A stretch of DNA of 39,162 nucleotides from JAGOMW01 sp964596675 (GTDB taxonomy: Bacteria > Patescibacteriota > Gracilibacteria > BD1-5 > UBA2023), in NCBI GenBank assembly GCA_964596675.1, contig CAZQUZ010000009.1, positions 1 through 39,162 of the forward strand, read 5' to 3'. Under the pieces are notes generated by a model that worked only from the letters and a program-made list of their open reading frames with translations, made no database searches and was not told the origin of the DNA. Both the position numbers and the translations under genes were made by a program. Every line of letters begins with the position of its first letter. Position 1 is the first letter of the stretch. Shown piece by piece: positions 1-11,492 of the stretch.

Positions 1-96
1 GTTCCTGTTCCTGTTCCTGTTCCTGTTCCTGTTCCTGTTCCTGTTCCTGTTCCTGTTCCTGTTCCTGTTCCTGTTCCTGTTCCTGTTCCTGTTCCT
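1..96. repeat. Hexanucleotide tandem repeat (GTTCCT)16
   Basis: Sixteen perfect head-to-tail copies of GTTCCT run from the window edge, followed by a degenerate copy (GTTACT). On the minus strand they lie in frame in the giant surface protein and encode alternating Thr-Gly, a flexible linker. Because the unit is six bases, gain or loss of copies would change linker length without a frameshift. The true length is unknown because the tract reaches the edge. Confidence 0.95.
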
Positions 97-3000
97 GTTA
101 CTGATACTGCGGTTATCTGTGTATTACAAGAAGTACTTCATGCAGCATTCGAAACAGTGATACTATATGTCGTAGTCATAGAACTTGCTGGCGTGACGAA
201 GATAGTACCCGTCTGAGGTATAACTGTAGAGAATGGCGAAAGTATACCCGTAGCAACATTTTGTAGTGACCATAATAATATTATTCCAGAACCATTCATG
301 GTCACCATTGTATTTGCCGAAATAGAGCATGTAGGAGGGAGTGCGATTGGTACAATAGGAGGCACTGGTGCAGCTGATACATTCACACTACAAGATGATG
401 TCCCACTACTATTGGTAGCCGTGAGCACATAACTCGTGATACTGTCTATACCTGGTATGACAAATGTCGTTCCAGTAGAGGCGACAATGAGATTTCCTGG
501 ATTTATCACTCCAGTATTTGCATTTTGTATAGACCATACCAGCATTGTTCCAGAACCATTTGTCACAGACTGCGGAGTGGCTGTAATGGTACATATAGGA
601 AGAGGAAGTACTGGAGGTAGAACTGGCGTAGCAGTAGCCGTCACTGATACACTACATGATGCTATACCTGATGGATTCGATATATTCAGCACATATGATG
701 TCGTCGTAGAAATCGGTGGTGTGACAAACAATGTACCACTATTAGCGACGATGGCACTGATTGGATTTAAGATACCAGTATTGGTATTTTGGATGTTCCA
801 GGAAAGTAGAGTACCAGATCAATTTTGGACATTCTGTGTACTCGCACTTATAGTACAGCTCGGAAGAGGAAGTGGTGGAGGATTTATTACAGCGAGAGAG
901 CTTAGAAGTGCAAAATATGAAAAATGATTTGTCTCAGCATAGACCGAGCCTGATGCACTAACTATATACTCTTTATTTCACATCTCTAGATCGCTCCAGA
1001 CTATACCATCTTCACTCGTAATGATACGATAACTCTCTCCAGTTTTTAAGCCAGAAAATTCTATACCAATGGCTTGATTGAGCCTCATTCACACCCCTCT
1101 TTTATCTGCTCCTATTTTTAGGATACGTGCTATGTTCTGATGTGGTATCAGTCCATTATTTTCAGACATACGTGCAGTATCGGGAAGGAATAGTGATGGA
1201 GCAATGTCTTCTCAGAGAATAAATCCACCCCTCCATGCTGTGGAACCAGAGGCATAAGTCAGATCCGTCACTGTAGTAACTCATGAATGAAAATGAAGAT
1301 GAATATCGGAATTTTCTGGGATCGTTAACACATGAGCACCCGTTGCTTCGAGAATAATGCCACTTCAAGAAAGTTTACTCGGAGCAGTAGTATTGCCAAA
1401 AAATGTGAGAAGAGAATTTTTCGTCTGAGATATTGTACGACTCGTATTCGGAATGATATTTGGGAGCATTATACCGGTATGAGTTCCCACAAAAGAATTT
1501 ATCGAATATTGATTAGAAAAAGTCTGAAGCGTATAAAATGATTGCGTGTTCGGATTAATACTAAATGCATATGTATACCCTTCTGGTTTTTTCGTTCCAA
1601 TAGGAGAAAGTCGTGTAATCTTTTCATTGGTATTTCCTGTATTTGTAAGCACACGGACATATCCTGCCTTTCCTGGATCAAAATTCGATCCACTTACAGA
1701 TAATTCAGTACTCAAGATGACATTTTGTCCTGACATTTGGTATGAGCGAGAGAGTAGACTTATTTTATTAGGGGTCATGCTCACGTCCTGAAGGAGGTCT
1801 ATCGGCGACTGAAAATATGTGCTCGGATCCAAGTTATATAGATTTTTAAAGATGACACCATATACCGACCGATAATCTATACCGATTCCGAGAGAATTAT
1901 TTTTCGCATACTGGATAGACATATTTCCATAACTACCGAGTCAGAGCTCACTTCTGAGTTTTGGATTCGATGTGAGGACGTACATGCCGCCACCATCACC
2001 ATGATCTGTACCAAGATCTCCATTCGTAAAATTCGTACGACCAAACTCTGAGAATATCACGATAGTAATGTCTTGTGTGTCCTTGATAGCATTGAAGAAT
2101 GTCGTCACTGCAGAACTCACTGTACGGAGATTTGTATTGAGTCATATACGCTGATTACCATGTGTATCATATCATCCAGCACCACCCATATAAAAAGTAC
2201 GTCCGATATTGTTATTCATGAGTATTTTTGTAAAGTCTAACACACTCGTCATGTTACCACTCGCTCATGGAGCACCTCATTGAGCCACGGATGTTTTACC
2301 GATTTCACTAATTTTTCCTGTATCTCGAAACAAATTCTGCGTATCTCCTGGATATACTCGTGACAGGGTGATATCCTGCATGATATTCATATGTCGTGTC
2401 CACTGTCCTCCTCCATTCAGAGGATTCGAAAGGATGACATTTCACCCGAGATTCACATATCGACCAGCTCGATATATATTCGGGAGCTTTGCACCGAGAG
2501 AGATAGTATGTGTACTTTCGAGTTCATTTTTTACCAGATGTCCAAATGCTCACTCTGCACTCAGTGAAGTGGTACTATCATACGATGTGATTTGCTTAGC
2601 AGCAGCATCATGGTCATTCGAGTGTTTATATCATCCCACTCGATTAAATAACTTCAAATATCACTGATCATAGAGATCTTTAAATCATGGGGCTCAACCA
2701 CTACCATACGCAAGATTCACATTCATATAATTATCGCCAATATCGACTAAGTCCGATCCAGTAAGGGCAATACTTCCAGAAGAAATAGTACGATTATTCA
2801 CATAGGTATCATATTCATCTTTTGGTATTATGCTGGATAAATAATCATTTCATCCATAGAGTTCTATAAATAAAAGCTTTCCTGTAACAGTATCGAATAA
2901 ATTTGTCTGACCATCACCATTCGAAGTGGGTATATCATATCCATGTAACATGACATACTCTGGTTGTGCGAGCATGATACTAAGCATTCATCGTATATAT

Positions 3001-5525
3001 GTATTAAAATACACAGTATTTGTAGGAGCGACAAGTATAGGATTACCAGAGGCATCTTGTGTGAGAAAGTCCACGAGGAACATCCGTACATCTGATGAAA
3101 GTCTTTTGTCTCCAAAGAGGAAGAGCTCGTATGTATCGATAATGCTTTCAGCCTTTATAGTGTCAGCAAATAGGATGGAGTTAGGCGCTACACTCAGCGT
3201 GCCTGATGCGATAGCAAATTGGGCGCCAGTATTTGTCGTAAATATTCATGCAGTGATCGATATAGTTTTTGTCAGACCATCATATGTTCATCCTGAGAGT
3301 GTGATAATACCCATATCTGTCATGATACGAAACTGAGGAAACATGACATTACCAGTTCAGATTATCAGGGTAGAGCCAGATATCGTATCGAGAGGAAGCA
3401 CCTCACTCAGATTAGCAATTTTGAGTGAAGCAGTATCGGTCGGACTTTGATCATTCGATGCTATAGAATCTATATCTATAACTCCTCCTGTATCAGTATT
3501 TCACGATAGAGAAGTATCGACTATCGTGCCTGTTTGGACCGACATGATATCTCATGTACTCGATATAGTAGAACCAGTAAGTTCTACTATAGACAGGAGC
3601 GATATAGAGCCCGTATTTATAGTCGCTATATCGACCACACCAGTCTGAGTCAGTCATACGTCGGATATGATAGTCGTACCTGATGCTACGGTAGACTCAC
3701 CACTCAGACTGAGAGAGGTATTTTCGATAATAGTCGAAAATACTTGCACCTCCTGTTCTTTAGGAAATTCGATGATAAATCCCGTACTCACAACTGGCGC
3801 TGAGAAAAAGAGGGTAGATATTTCTGGAGAAAACTCTATTGGTTCAGCTGGAGTCATAAGAAGATTTTCTCCCGTCTCGATAGCCTGAATAGGATCAAGA
3901 CTGAAGCCATTTTGTGCAATTTGTTCTTCTATGCTAAATCCATCTCCTAAAAAAGCTGCTGTCTCTTCGAGAGAAAATGATTTAAAAGAGGCTGATTTAA
4001 TCGTAGTACTTAATGGAACAATATCGAGAGTACCAGAAAGTATCTGGATTATACCAGAGAAACTCGTATTATTCCCTGTCATAAGAGGGATAGCCTCATT
4101 CAGAATTTCATGATATTGTCCAGAAGGGAGTATGCTATAAAAATCTACTATTCCCGTACCTGTGGTACGATATGTAAAATAATTCGTAGCATTCATCCAT
4201 GCGGCCTGGGTACTCGTACTGAGCCATTTATAGGAACTATCGAATCCATCACGCCCAAAAACACTTCCTGCAAAATATGGAGTCCAACCCAAACGTCTCA
4301 AGAGATTTGTATCATAAACATTGATATCTCATACGATTTTCGAAAAATTATTCTCACGAAGAAGACGGATGGTTCCTATGGTAAGCTCGAGTGGATTTTT
4401 ATAACGTATACTATTCATAGTAGCATCAGTGTACATACTATCGAGCGCGAGTATTTGCTTTATACTCACATACATATTAAAATTATTTATTTTTATAATA
4501 GCTGCAATACTATCTATATCTGCTCTCGCTGGTACATCCTGCATATAAAATCGTGCTATCCTATCTGCGAGAAAGAGAGCAATCTTATCAGCTCGTTTTG
4601 CGAATATATATTCTATAGCATTATCTGTGAGTCCATTGTTTCCATTCACAGGATCAAGTATCAATATAGGATCAATAGTTCAAGAAGCAGTATTATAATA
4701 TGCGGGAGCTATTCCATCATATGCACCAGAGAGAAATTCGAGAGTGCTATCCTTATAGTGATAACTTGGATCAAATGATATCGCATGTGTTAATTTATCT
4801 GCACGGAGTCATGTCAGGATTTTTGCGAGCGCACGTACATCTGCTTCCTCATAATTTCGAGGATCGTTATTATCTTTTGATTCACCTGGCTCATATTCGC
4901 CCATGAGAAAAAGCTGGAGTAGCTCACGTGCGTAGTTTTCATTGGGTTGCTTCGGGTTATTTTGATTAAAAAGATCGAGAAATGCTCATTCCGCATAGTC
5001 TCATTTACCTCCATTATTGGATAACACTTTTTTGACGAGTGTTTGATAATTTCCGAACATATTTACATATATCAGATCATGCATATCAGTAACATCCCTA
5101 TAGGTAATATCTTTTCCAGAGTCATTATTTACTGCGAAAATATCCTCAAAAAGAGAAAATAATTTGCGTTTTGCCTCATATGGGTCGAGAGAATACACGA
5201 GCTGATATCGACGTATGACGTGATTCGCATCTCACCAGTTAAAACCTGAACTCGTATAATTCGATAAAAATGTATCATACTCACTTCGATCTGGTCCCTC
5301 AACAGATGGGAATAATATATCGATTGCGGCAGATGCACTTCCTGCATTATAGAGAGTATCCACAGTCGGTCATGATGCCTGAAATAATACAGAACGTGCA
5401 AGATGCATAGCCTTTTCACGTGTCCATGGAGATGCCTGATTATTCGTATCGAGAGCCAACACATTCGGAAGATAACTCGTCATCAGAAAGACTATAACTA
5501 GTATGGATGAAAATAATTTCTGCAT
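1..5525 (-). CDS. Giant secreted DUF1800-DUF1501 fusion with Ig-like repeats (C-terminus outside window)
   Basis: One uninterrupted code-25 frame of about 1,841 codons that continues past position 1. Residues 1-25 form a signal peptide (MQKLFSS start, hydrophobic core, ALA). Residues about 30-400 match DUF1800: NENYARELLQLF, then an LTG motif whose Gly is UGA. A Ser/Thr-rich beta-type insert of about 400 residues follows, then a segment like the end of DUF1800 (LAQPEYVM). DUF1501 starts near residue 880 (LFIELYGGNDYL) and includes GGYDTHGNQ, SEFGRT and GTDHGDGGG near residue 1180. Three 88-residue Ig-like repeats and a Thr-Gly tract end the visible part. DUF1800 and DUF1501 are usually separate neighbouring genes; here they are one polypeptide. 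Biochemical function is not established for either family, though DUF1501 resembles the alkaline phosphatase/sulfatase fold. The start lies 24 bp after the NicO-like gene, so the two are probably co-transcribed. The protein is probably displayed at the cell surface. Confidence 0.85.
99..869 (-). repeat. Three 88-residue Ig-like repeats in the giant surface protein
   Basis: Three protein repeats share the pattern Pro-x-Cys-(T/S)-I, then NGSG, a Trp-Ser/Asn strand, (N/V)-x-x-TG, and a closing Ser-Cys pair. The first-cysteine codons are at 855, 591 and 327, exactly 264 bp apart. The Gly in the NGSG motif is GGT in two repeats and TGA in the first (near 820), which is internal evidence that UGA means Gly. 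Such repeats are typical stalk modules of secreted bacterial proteins. Confidence 0.85.
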
Positions 5526-5549
5526 AGATTGAAAGGAAAGGAAATAAAA

Positions 5550-7028
5550 TTAGAAATTTTGTAGTACGAGCCCGCATCCTATGATTAATAGAAAGAATGA
5601 TGAGAGTACTGGAGAAAATCGGGATATAGCTGGCGAGATGTGATAGACTCTATATTTCATATACCATGTCAGTGTTGCTATAGAAAAAAGACACAGAAAT
5701 ATTCATATGCCGAGTGCCAGGAGAAATGGAATAGCAAGATAGGTCTTTCCGATAGCGATGAGCATGAGAAATATAGTCCAGCCAAAGGCACACGGCGCAA
5801 GTCCTGTCATAATAGCTAATCAAATAAATTGTGTATTTGAAGCTTTTTTCATAGACTGGAATGACGTATTTCTAGATATATATTTTCGGATAGAAGATAT
5901 GAGGAGATATATACTCATACAAATAATGAGAATAGCACTCATCTTGCTGATGAAAGATATATATATACTGGAGTCTAAGTATGCGAACAATAACTTCGAA
6001 AGTATGACAACAATAATAACATCCAGTAAATGAAATACTGTAAACAAGAGACAGTAAAGGACACTCTTTCCATAGGACATATTCTCATCAAGTATCTGAG
6101 ATATCAGTATTCCTTTCGAGTGTCATGGACCCATAGCATGGAGAAATCAGAGCGATGCAATCAAGGAAAGTAGGATAAAAATATTTTTTTTATCCATATC
6201 TGCATCTGCGAATTTTCTGATATCTGAAAGAATCTTGCTGAAGTAGACACTTCACCATACGCTACTATCTTCTGTAAGGGTATGAACAATCGTCATTCCT
6301 GTAGAGCTATTCTGGACTCCATCATAGGCTTTTTGTCATGGAGAGAGCCGAGAAGATATAGGATCCCAAGATTTTTCTATTTCGAGAGCATCATTATAGC
6401 CATCATCGTCACTATCAGATTTATGTGGATTGGTACGATATATATACTCATCTTCATCCGTTATGCCATCCATATCAGTATCCGCGAGTTTTTCTGATTT
6501 TAGAGAAAAAGAGACAGAGTGATTATTTTTACGAGCATTGAGCACTCTATAGTCTGATCGTTTCATCTCACCATCTATAGTACGGTAGAGGGATACTTTA
6601 TTTGTCTGGAGTGGAACATCGACTAAAAAATTGATCGTAATAATAGGATTATATATTTTTGCATCACATCGAAAGATATAAGAAATAGGAAACCCTCATG
6701 AGTATATTTCATCTACCATAAGCTCCTCTTGAAAACTATATTCTCAAATCGTACAATTTTTTCCTTGATTTTGGAATTCTATAGTTTCAGCGAGATACGA
6801 TACCAAAATACCTGTAAGACTATAATAACTATCTACACCGATGCTAGCTGGTGAGATGCCTGCACGAGATACCAAAATACGATCTAATTCGACAGGATGT
6901 ACATATGTTACACCCATAACATAATCGTCATACAGAGACATCGTAGTATTCGATACATCGAGTGGATGTGCCAAAAGTGCAGAGACACTCTGCATCATCA
7001 GAAAAAGAAAAATAGATAATTTTTTCAT
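5550..7028 (-). CDS. NicO/RcnA-like metal transporter with N-terminal extracytoplasmic domain and TSP3-like Ca-binding repeats
   Basis: A 492-residue protein read through several UGA Gly codons. A signal peptide (about residues 1-21) is followed by an HPLDVS segment like the N-terminus of nickel/cobalt exporters. Two Asp-rich thrombospondin type 3-like motifs (DTDMDGITDEDE and DSDDDGYNDALE) lie at about residues 181-215 and are likely to bind calcium. The C-terminal half is a membrane domain. Its first helix carries HAMGPGHSKG (near residue 297), the signature of the NicO/UreH/RcnA family, and a later helix has LAPCAFGW. Nickel or cobalt transport is inferred from the family; the actual ion is unknown. 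The gene is upstream of the DUF1800-DUF1501 gene with a 24-bp gap. The start ATG follows a pyrimidine-rich stretch with no Shine-Dalgarno sequence. Confidence 0.75.
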
Positions 7029-7362
7029 AAAGAAAGGAAGAAAAAATGATATATTTGTTTTTGTATTTACATGTATAATAAATTATTACATATATATATC
7101 AAAATAATCGAAAAACACTTTTTGTATACAAAATAATCCTTTACCATAAATGATTTCTTATCCATATAGAAATATTTTTTTCTTCCCCCATGCTCATATC
7201 AAAAACAACTACACCAAATATGAACACTTCCCGTATGAAAAAAGAACAACATTTTTGTACGACACAAAAATTTATATGTCAATATATATTTCTCTATTTT
7301 TTATATCTATTTTGGGATATACGAATAAATAAGAGTACACTAAGATTATAACTTTCTCATAT
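7029..7362. other. AT-rich divergent intergenic region
   Basis: A 334-bp stretch between the divergently transcribed NicO-like gene and the PAS-PAS-GAF gene. It must hold both promoters. It is very AT-rich, with TA-repeat runs near 7072-7100 (TAATAAATTATTA is an inverted repeat) and a TATAAC box about ten bases before the plus-strand start. I see no convincing gene or RNA here. Confidence 0.5.
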
Positions 7363-8637
7363 ATGTACACTCCTCATAATATAAATTACCGCCAAGGCGA
7401 TATCTATACGAAACTAATCAATGCCATGAATGAATGAGTCTGGATAGGAGATAAAGATGAGCGTACGGTATACGCGAATCCAAAATTCTGCCAAATGATA
7501 GGCTATAGACTCGAGGATATCCTCGGGAAAGAATCTTATGAATTCTGGGATAAAGAAAGCGCTGAACGAGTCAGAGAAATAAATCAAACTGATAGAAAAT
7601 CTGGTAAATCATCATCATATGAATGAAACCTTCTCACACGGAAAAAAACAAAAATCCCAGTCCTTCTCAGTGGAGCACCACTCCCTGATGGTGGAACTAT
7701 AGGAATCATGACCGATGTAACACAAGTAAAAAAATGAGAGCAAACCGAAAAAATACTCTCTCAAGCACTCGAACATGCTGAGGATGGAATCATACTCCTC
7801 AATGCAAAATGAGAGATACTCACATGGAATCATGGTGCGAAAAAAATATTTGGATATAAGAAAGAGGAGGTGGAAAAGAAAAATATTACCTTCTTCTTTC
7901 CTGATATCGAAGAGCGCTCATTTCAGAATCTCTCTGGGGATGACTTTATGCGACTTGAACTCATCGCTCATAATAAAACTGATGGTGAACGTATGGTTCA
8001 GATATCTATTATGCATATATTTCAGTCTGATGAATGACAAGACCCTTGTAATCTGTGTCTCGTACGCGACATCACCATCATGAAACGCTCTGAAGTAGAG
8101 CTCACATCACGATACCAAAAAATAAAAGATGCCTATGAGTGGCTCGGAAAGGTACAGAGGCAAAATGATTATCTCAATGATCTTATCAGCCTTACAACAA
8201 AAGAGTACGATAAAAAACAAATTATACCCTCCATACTCCATGCTATTATCATGCTCAGTGGCGGTACCGCATGTGAACTCCGACTCTATGATGAGGTTTC
8301 GGATAGTCTCATTTTAGAAGGACATTTTGGCTTCACTATGAATCTCAAGTGATTTAAATCTATCCCCTTTACAAACAGCTGGGCAGAGCACTCATATAAA
8401 CTCGATGCACCCTACTATAAGATGGATTTTCATGAGGATAAAACCGTACCTCTCGTAAAACACTTTGTCCAAGAAAAACTCCAATCTGCTATCACATTAT
8501 GATTCCGTGGGAAAAATAAACCCATTTGATCTATTACCATACTTTCATCTGAAGGAAATGTTTTTGATCTCTATGAGAATACATTTCTCCATAAATATCT
8601 AAAACTCGTAGAAGTGATTCTTAATGTATTAAAGTAA
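7363..8637 (+). CDS. PAS-PAS-GAF sensor protein without output domain
   Basis: A 424-residue soluble protein in one code-25 frame with several UGA codons. Two PAS domains lie at about residues 12-125 (NAMNEGVWIGD, YANPKFCQMIGY, ILGKESYEFW) and 130-250 (ALEHAEDGIILLN, ITFFFPDIEERS). A short helical linker follows, then a GAF-like domain at about 285-424 (GGTACELRLYDEVSDSLILEG). No histidine kinase, GGDEF, EAL, HTH or phosphatase domain follows, so it may signal by protein contact or act on a separate partner. The start ATG at 7363 gives a complete N-terminus and lies just after a TATAAC box. Its stop faces that of the next gene across a 10-bp inverted repeat. Confidence 0.8.
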
Positions 8638-8645
8638 TACATTAA
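8621..8645. terminator. Bidirectional inverted repeat between convergent genes
   Basis: TTAATGTATT and AATACATTAA form a perfect 10-bp stem with a five-base loop. It spans the stop codons of both converging genes. It is AT-rich, so a terminator role is plausible but weaker than for the GC-rich hairpins elsewhere in the window. Confidence 0.4.
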
Positions 8646-10318
8646 GCATTCAATATAGAGAGTACTTTCGTTTTATACTTTATCTGAATGGGAAGAATAA
8701 TTTCTAGACATTTTTGGGCGATGTTTTTGATATCCAAATCTGTATATTGTTTCGTGTTGTCTGCAGCATATTGAATATATTGGACCACTTCTATCATACT
8801 CGATATAGTTGGATAATATGCATCATCTCGCTCTATGGATGTGAGCAATTCCCTCATTACTCTATCACGTACACTGGACTGAATCGGGAGAGTCTTAATG
8901 AATTCCTCATGGGTAGAATAAGAGTCAATTCTTTCGATAGAATTTTCTGGTAAAACTATATGCTTCATTATATCATCGACGCTGCGAAAATGATATGTTC
9001 ATACATGTTTATCAAAGATACCCTTTTCAAAAAGTACTGAAATAATATTTCATCCTGCATCTCGAATGATATATGCATAGATGCTTTTTGATAGTTCTCG
9101 ATCCTGAAAGATATCGAGCACCTCTTTTGTCCGAATTTCTGCGGTATATGAACGCCTAACGCCATCATCTATCATGAGTCATCCCGGTGCGATTTTTGCT
9201 AGAGAAGATGCAATAAGTTTTTTGTATGGCTCATTATCTATATGAGATGTTCATCGTACTGAAGAAATATAGTGAAATGTTTCCTTCACAGGGAATTTTG
9301 CATCTACTTCGCTAAAATCCCCTATATAGATATTTCTCATAAATATTGGCGCTTGTTCGACAATAGCATCACCTCGAAAGTTTTCTCAAAAATACTGTTG
9401 AATAAATTTCTCTGGCTCCTGAAAGTATTGCTCGAGAAGTTTTTGTGCTTTTCGGCTCAGTGAAATTAGTTGATTTCTATCCCCATCGAATTCATCATCA
9501 GCGAGATATGCACCATTTTGGATTTTTCTAGAGAACAATGTAGAATTATTTTCTAAAAATATACGAAGATTTCTTAGATTTTTTTGAAGCGGATGAGATG
9601 CTTTTCATTCACGAAATCGATGTTCTTGTACATCATACTGAATTTGGGTCATGAAAAATCGAGCAAGCTCCGCTCATACCTCGATATCAGCCCCTTGGTA
9701 AAAATTCTCGAGCAATCATGAAAGAGGAAAATATATTTTATCAGCAAGTCATACCATATTCCAACGTTTCATCTTTCGTTGAGATCGAATCACCGAGTGA
9801 CTCTGTGCTTTATGGATATCATGCATTACTTGTCCATTGCCAGCTCAATAATTCAGCGCGATAAATTGTTCAGAATTTTTCGATAATAGAGACTCCTGTA
9901 TATAATCCATCACTTCATGTTGAGGATGGATTCACAACATAGTACTTTGTACATTATCCTCACGATCTACAAGCCAGTCTCCATACCAGAGAGGAAATGC
10001 GATTTTGGAATCATAAATGATACGACGAATGGCTCGTATAGATGGATTATCTGATTCCATAAAATCATTTACGATAGTATCGTAATTTTTTGGGGACTCA
10101 TCTCCATGTCTCTTTTTTAAGCTGTCAGGGAATTTTCACTTTATGGCGTCTAATCATGCAAATTCAGCATATATGGCCTTATCAAGATCTCAAACAGCCG
10201 TATCAAATTCCTCCAAAAAACTCACATCAATCTTTGATCGAATATCAGCAAATCATTGTGCTAATCGAAGAAAATTGAGGTAAGGATTTCTCTGGGTTAC
10301 AAGTGATGCTTTTTCCAT
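8642..10318 (-). CDS. Putative SAM-dependent methyltransferase-like protein
   Basis: A 558-residue soluble protein that is visible only with UGA read as Gly. FIALNYGAGNGQ near residue 155 resembles the glycine-rich SAM-binding motif I. Much later, a segment near residue 365 (FHYISSVR, then LAKIAPGGLMIDDG) resembles the motif IV to post-IV strand of class I methyltransferases. About 180 helical residues separate the two, so the fold would carry a large insertion. No target-specific domain is recognised, and the substrate is unknown. The C-terminal 150 residues are predicted helical and have no recognised family. The ATG at 10318 is the first start after an AT-rich gap of 46 bp from hrcA. The methyltransferase call rests only on these two motifs. 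Confidence 0.5.
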
Positions 10319-10364
10319 ATAAATTATTATATCATAATAAATAATATATGTCAAAAAAACACTC

Positions 10365-11063
10365 TTAGAGTATTTGCCTCAGCGCTGTAATATTAAATGC
10401 GTAATCCATCATCGTGGAACCGAGGATGCCGAGGTATCACTCATAGCCATTTATCTCGATTTTTTTCACTATCATAGTAGATGACTCGAGCTCTGGGATA
10501 ATGTTCTCTTCTCCGATAAATGCCTGTATCTTCGCACTGATATCTAACTCTGCCAGAAGTGAGAGGAACTCATGCTTATTCTCGAGGCACTTTATCACCT
10601 GATACATCTCATCTCAGATGAGTCACTTATGTCGATCCAGGTAGCTCGAGAGTCCGAGATAGTAGGATGCTCCGAGCGCTGGGATACAGGCGAATGTGAT
10701 CTCGCCTGTTATCTTCGTGAGTCGAGATACGAGGAGATAGAGGGCATCGTCGATACGATTATGCTCGAGCTCACGGACATACTCCTGCTCTGCCTCGAGA
10801 AACACAGCAGGCATCGTCTCCATCAGATAGTCTACGAATACCCTGAGTCATCTCGTCGTCGGAAGTCGTCATGCGCTATTATATGGCTGGAAGAGCAGTC
10901 ACATCTTTTCGAGCGACATCATATCATTTCGAATAGTCGCTGATGAGACCTGGAGATCATGCTTCGAGAGGAGGGATTTCGAGCCAGTAATCTCGCCCGT
11001 CTTTATATACTCCTCGACGATAAGCTTCAGGATGTTTACCTTTCTTTGGTCGATCTTACGCAT
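10365..11063 (-). CDS. hrcA: Heat-inducible transcription repressor HrcA (short form)
   Basis: A 232-residue HrcA homologue. Residues 1-85 form the winged-helix DNA-binding domain, with TGEITGSKSL, SSATIRNDM and a QPYNSAGRLPTTRG segment matching the family's 'QPHTSAGR.PT..G'. Several of these glycines are UGA. The C-terminal part keeps IGEENIIPELESS and INGYEGYLGILGSTMMDYA, the conserved end of the family. HrcA is usually about 340 residues, so the central dimerisation/GAF-like region is reduced here. HrcA normally represses groESL and dnaK operons through the CIRCE element. No CIRCE sequence or chaperone gene is in this window. The gene starts three bases after the NfeD-like gene stops, so it is probably the last gene of the SPFH-NfeD operon, an unusual location. 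Confidence 0.85.
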
Positions 11064-11066
11064 GAT

Positions 11067-11492
11067 TTATACTTTTTTTACTTTCATAGAGACTCCCTTA
11101 TGTCAGAGGACTTCGACCTTATCTCCAGCGACTATCTCGTCCTCGGCATCGATCAGATACTCGACACCATCGAGAGATATCTTGAGATCACCAGCGATTT
11201 TTTTCACGCTCCGTTTCTCACCGATATACTTATCTGCACCCTGTGGGACATCAGGCATACTCGAGAAGAGATACTTCGGGAGGAAGTATGCGAATATCGC
11301 ACTCGCGACTACGAAGATGAGACCCTGCACGAGACTGAGCTCGAGCTCTTTCGAGAAAAATACATACAGAGACACGACTCCTGCTGCGAGCGCGAGCGAA
11401 AGCCCATAAAATGTAGATGTGAGGAGCTCTAAGATGATAAAAATCACGATAATCCCCGTCCAAAAATAAATCAGTTCCATATATAGTATCAT
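11067..11492 (-). CDS. NfeD-like membrane protein (SPFH partner)
   Basis: A 141-residue protein with two or three N-terminal transmembrane helices (WTGIIVIFIILELL, GLSLALAAGVVSLYVFF, GLIFVVASAIFAYFLP). A C-terminal OB-fold NfeD domain follows (YIGEKRSVKKIAGDLKISLD, VEYLIDAEDEIVAGDKVEVL). The protein reads through one UGA near its end. The chosen ATG overlaps the stop of the upstream gene as TAATG, which suggests translational coupling; an internal ATG at 11480 is the alternative. Short NfeD proteins typically work beside SPFH/stomatin proteins in membrane microdomains, and an SPFH gene is present in this operon. Confidence 0.8.

Noticed and set aside
1..96. Repeat array resembling a CRISPR
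   Set aside because: The unit is six bases with no spacers and encodes Thr-Gly in frame.
436..927. Plus-strand open frame of 163 codons opposite the surface-protein repeats
   Set aside because: It is antisense to a well-supported repeat protein and has no family features; it arises from the repeat composition.
7150..7332. Plus-strand 60-codon frame in the intergenic region
   Set aside because: Very AT-rich, no promoter or homology, and composition matches non-coding sequence; too weak to call.
10572..11432. Long plus-strand frames opposite hrcA and NfeD genes
   Set aside because: Antisense shadows; the minus-strand proteins match known families with conserved motifs.
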